In this document: positions 5,754 to 6,895 of the stretch, one piece after another | How positions within the stretch are numbered: position 1 is the stretch's first letter | How the letters are laid out: every line of letters begins with the position of its first letter | Assembly: GCA_047975295.1 (NCBI GenBank) | Contig: JBKEDH010000093.1 | Location: 1-6,895 of the forward strand | Length of the DNA stretch: 6,895 nucleotides | Direction of reading: 5' to 3' | From: JBKEDH01 sp047975295 | GTDB taxonomy: Bacteria; Bacteroidota; Bacteroidia; Flavobacteriales; Flavobacteriaceae | The notes under the pieces: generated by a model | What the model was told of the DNA's origin: nothing | Seen by the model: the letters and a program-made list of their open reading frames with translations, nothing else | Database searches by the model: none | Position numbers and translations under genes: made by a program

Positions 5754-6419
5754 TATTAAATCTTTGTACATTAATAAATATAACGAAAGTATAACCATTT
5801 CTTCTGATTTAGAATAACATTTTGTTTTTCTTCTGAATCTTGCAAGATAATGTCTGACATTGGAATTGCTTGACTCAATATTCGTTGTTTCTTTTTTAGA
5901 TACTACGTGTTTAGGTTTTTCAATGAACTTTTTATACGCTTTCAAATCATCGGAACTGTACATTTCACAGTCAATATTCTTTACTTTTTCCCAAAGCTTT
6001 TTTCCTGTTCCGGCATCTCTGTTTCCAGTGACAAAGTTAAGAATACCGAACCTTGCTCTGTCCAGTGCAACCCAAACCCATAACTTTCTTTTTTTGAACC
6101 AATAAAGTGCCACATTTCATCAAACTCCATCACTTTTACTTTTTCAGGATATTGCTGTTCCCTGATAAATTGACCTGGCTGACCTGACCCAATTCAATAC
6201 CGAAACATTACTGACATTCAAAACCCTTCCAATAGCCCGAAAGCCCATGTTTTCCAAATAAAGAAGCAGGGCTAATTTTTGCTTGTCCAAATTACGCTCC
6301 TTGCGTAAATCTCCTTCCACAAAGTTGTAACCATAATCCCTGCACTTGAAACGTTGTTTGTTTCTAACTATTCCATTTTTTACCGTCGAAGACGAATTAC
6401 ATTGTTTACATTTTAACAT
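5742..6419 (-). pseudogene. IS1-family transposase, frame-disrupted
   Basis: Reading from 6419, the first 80 or so residues give a zinc-ribbon (C4, C7, C26) and a helix-turn-helix (FRAIGRVLNVSNVSVLNWVRSA), as in InsA. The frame then runs to a TGA at 6144 (91 residues). The homologous continuation, GQFIREQQYPEKVKVMEFDEMWHFIGSKK (quoted in part: VMEFDEMWHFIG), is in the +1 frame from about 6178. At the A7 run (T run 6089-6095) the homology returns by a -1 step to the first frame and continues as KRKLWVWVALDRA through to the stop at 5742. The DDE residues survive: Asp in FDEMW (codon 6119-6121), Asp in MYSSDDLKAY and Glu in NIESSNSNVRHYLARF. The fourth zinc-ribbon Cys is replaced by Tyr (CRDYGY). 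Two compensating shifts plus this substitution indicate a pseudogene. The -1 site A_AAA_AAA_G is a proper slippery heptamer, but the +1 step is not explained by it. Confidence 0.85.
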
Positions 6420-6438
6420 TGAGAGTTCTGCTAAGATA

Positions 6439-6446
6439 CAAATCTA
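6439..6446 (-). promoter_or_regulatory. Candidate -7 element of the transposase promoter
   Basis: The minus strand reads TAGATTTG, a perfect TAnnTTTG match at the inner edge of the right terminal repeat, 19 bases before the transposase ATG at 6419. No clear -33 partner is seen. A promoter inside the end repeat is usual for IS1-family elements. Confidence 0.4.
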
Positions 6447-6464
6447 TCTTTTAATTAGCAATCC
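6440..6464 (-). repeat. Right terminal inverted repeat of the IS1-family element
   Basis: The reverse complement begins GGATTGCTAATTAAAAGATA and pairs with the left end at 19 of 23 aligned positions. It lies upstream of the transposase start, as expected. Confidence 0.75.
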
Positions 6465-6646
6465 GAATTGTTTTATTGTGGAGATGACTATATACCAGGT
6501 TCGAGCACTTGAAGTTATCCTAAAGGAGTAAGCAAAGTAGCTGATAGTTTTAGTGAAATGATTAATAAAATTGTGAAGAAAAACTTAAAGAGTAATACTC
6601 CTTGTACCATTTTTTAAAAAACCTAAACTCCAAAATACTTTTAAAA

Positions 6647-6895
6647 ATGAGTATCTTAGCCGTTGTGAAAAACTTCAAAAAATATATACTGCTATTGTTG
6701 GTTATACTGTTTTTTAGTGTACCCGGATTTTCTGCGGAACACGGTTTTTGGAGAGATAAGGTAGAAGTTGTTAGCGGAGTGGGAAAAGCATTGTTACTTA
6801 CCAAATTTTCTGCCCATACCAAGGTAAAAATATGGATAAACAGCCTTAACAAGACCACCTACTCCACCCTATTAGAAAAATTAGACGATGGCACC
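6647..6895 (+). CDS. Partial gene for a secreted protein of unknown function
   Basis: The frame is open from the ATG at 6647 through the right edge, giving 83 residues without a stop. The N-terminus has a signal peptide: a basic segment (KNFKKY), then a hydrophobic core (ILLLLVILFFSVPGF) and a likely cleavage near FSA/EHG at about residues 29-30. The product should therefore be exported to the periplasm or beyond. No lipobox cysteine is seen. The mature part (GFWRDKVEVVSGVGKALLL, then HTKVKIWINSLNKTTYSTLL) belongs to no family I recognise from this fragment. The start is uncertain: GTG at 6665 would give a more classical signal peptide beginning with Val/Met-KNFKKY. It is separated from the insertion sequence by 182 bases with no recognised gene or clear promoter. 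Confidence 0.7.
   Translation, partial: MSILAVVKNFKKYILLLLVILFFSVPGFSAEHGFWRDKVEVVSGVGKALLLTKFSAHTKVKIWINSLNKTTYSTLLEKLDDGT

Larger units (their letters stand above)
5728..6464 (-). mobile_element. IS1-family insertion sequence, apparently inactive
   Basis: This element of about 737 bases is bounded by imperfect terminal inverted repeats and carries one transposase frame that fills nearly its whole length, the layout of IS1-family elements (IS1 itself is 768 bases). The transposase stop codon at 5742 lies inside the left repeat, again typical. The element starts about 29 bases after the rplT operon terminator, a harmless insertion site. I could not find a clear 8-9 base target duplication. 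The hexamer GAATTG occurs at both ends (5729-5734 and 6465-6470), but at the left it overlaps the inverted repeat, so it does not define a duplication. The outer boundaries could be off by a few bases. Confidence 0.8.

Noticed and set aside
5860..6105. Plus-strand open frame inside the insertion sequence
   Set aside because: It lies opposite the transposase, whose zinc ribbon, HTH and DDE segments explain this DNA.
6490..6520. GGTTCGAG-containing stretch as a tRNA T-arm
   Set aside because: No acceptor stem, anticodon arm or D-arm can be formed around it.
6652..6660. TATCTTAGC as a -7 promoter element for the right-edge gene
   Set aside because: It has one mismatch to TAnnTTTG and would leave only about five bases before the GTG at 6665, requiring leaderless translation; too weak to annotate.
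6562..6858. 98-residue minus-strand open frame at the right end
   Set aside because: It overlaps a plus-strand frame with a convincing signal peptide, and its Leu/Phe/Ser-rich sequence looks like a reverse-complement shadow of that gene.

Overview
The window looks like chromosomal DNA from a Bacteroidota species, most likely Flavobacteriia. Three things point there: the RimO and threonyl-tRNA synthetase proteins read like flavobacterial versions; Shine-Dalgarno sites are mostly absent; and several genes are preceded by TAnnTTTG, the -7 element of the Bacteroidota primary sigma factor. The genome is AT-rich. No database search was possible, so the taxonomic call is from recognition only.

Layout from left to right. 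(1) 1-255: a short lysine-rich reading frame of doubtful status (8-223, +). (2) 256-1560 (-): rimO, the ribosomal protein S12 methylthiotransferase. (3) 1561-1764: a spacer without genes, made largely of degenerate 7-base units. (4) 1765-2175 (-): a Fur-family repressor. (5) 2176-2277: a divergent promoter region between the fur-family gene and thrS. (6) 2278-5624 (+): the translation operon thrS-infC-rpmI-rplT, closed by a strong intrinsic terminator at 5665-5699. (7) 5728-6464: a small IS1-family insertion sequence with recognisable terminal inverted repeats and a decayed transposase on the minus strand. (8) 6465-6646: 182 bases in which I recognise no gene. (9) 6647-6895 (+): the beginning of a gene for a secreted or periplasmic protein, cut by the right edge.

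The core is translation machinery: ThrRS charges tRNA-Thr, IF3 controls initiation fidelity, and L35 and L20 are 50S proteins. RimO modifies S12 but is transcribed on the opposite strand. The most instructive detail is that infC has no ATG, GTG or TTG at its conserved N-terminus. The best-fitting start is an ATA codon at 4241, which recalls the rare start codon that makes IF3 autoregulate in Escherichia coli. The 148- and 147-base spacers before rpmI and rplT hold possible RNA structures and a degraded intergenic repeat.

I found no defence system, CRISPR array, tRNA, rRNA or clearly new multigene system. The window is a conserved housekeeping locus with one mobile-element remnant.
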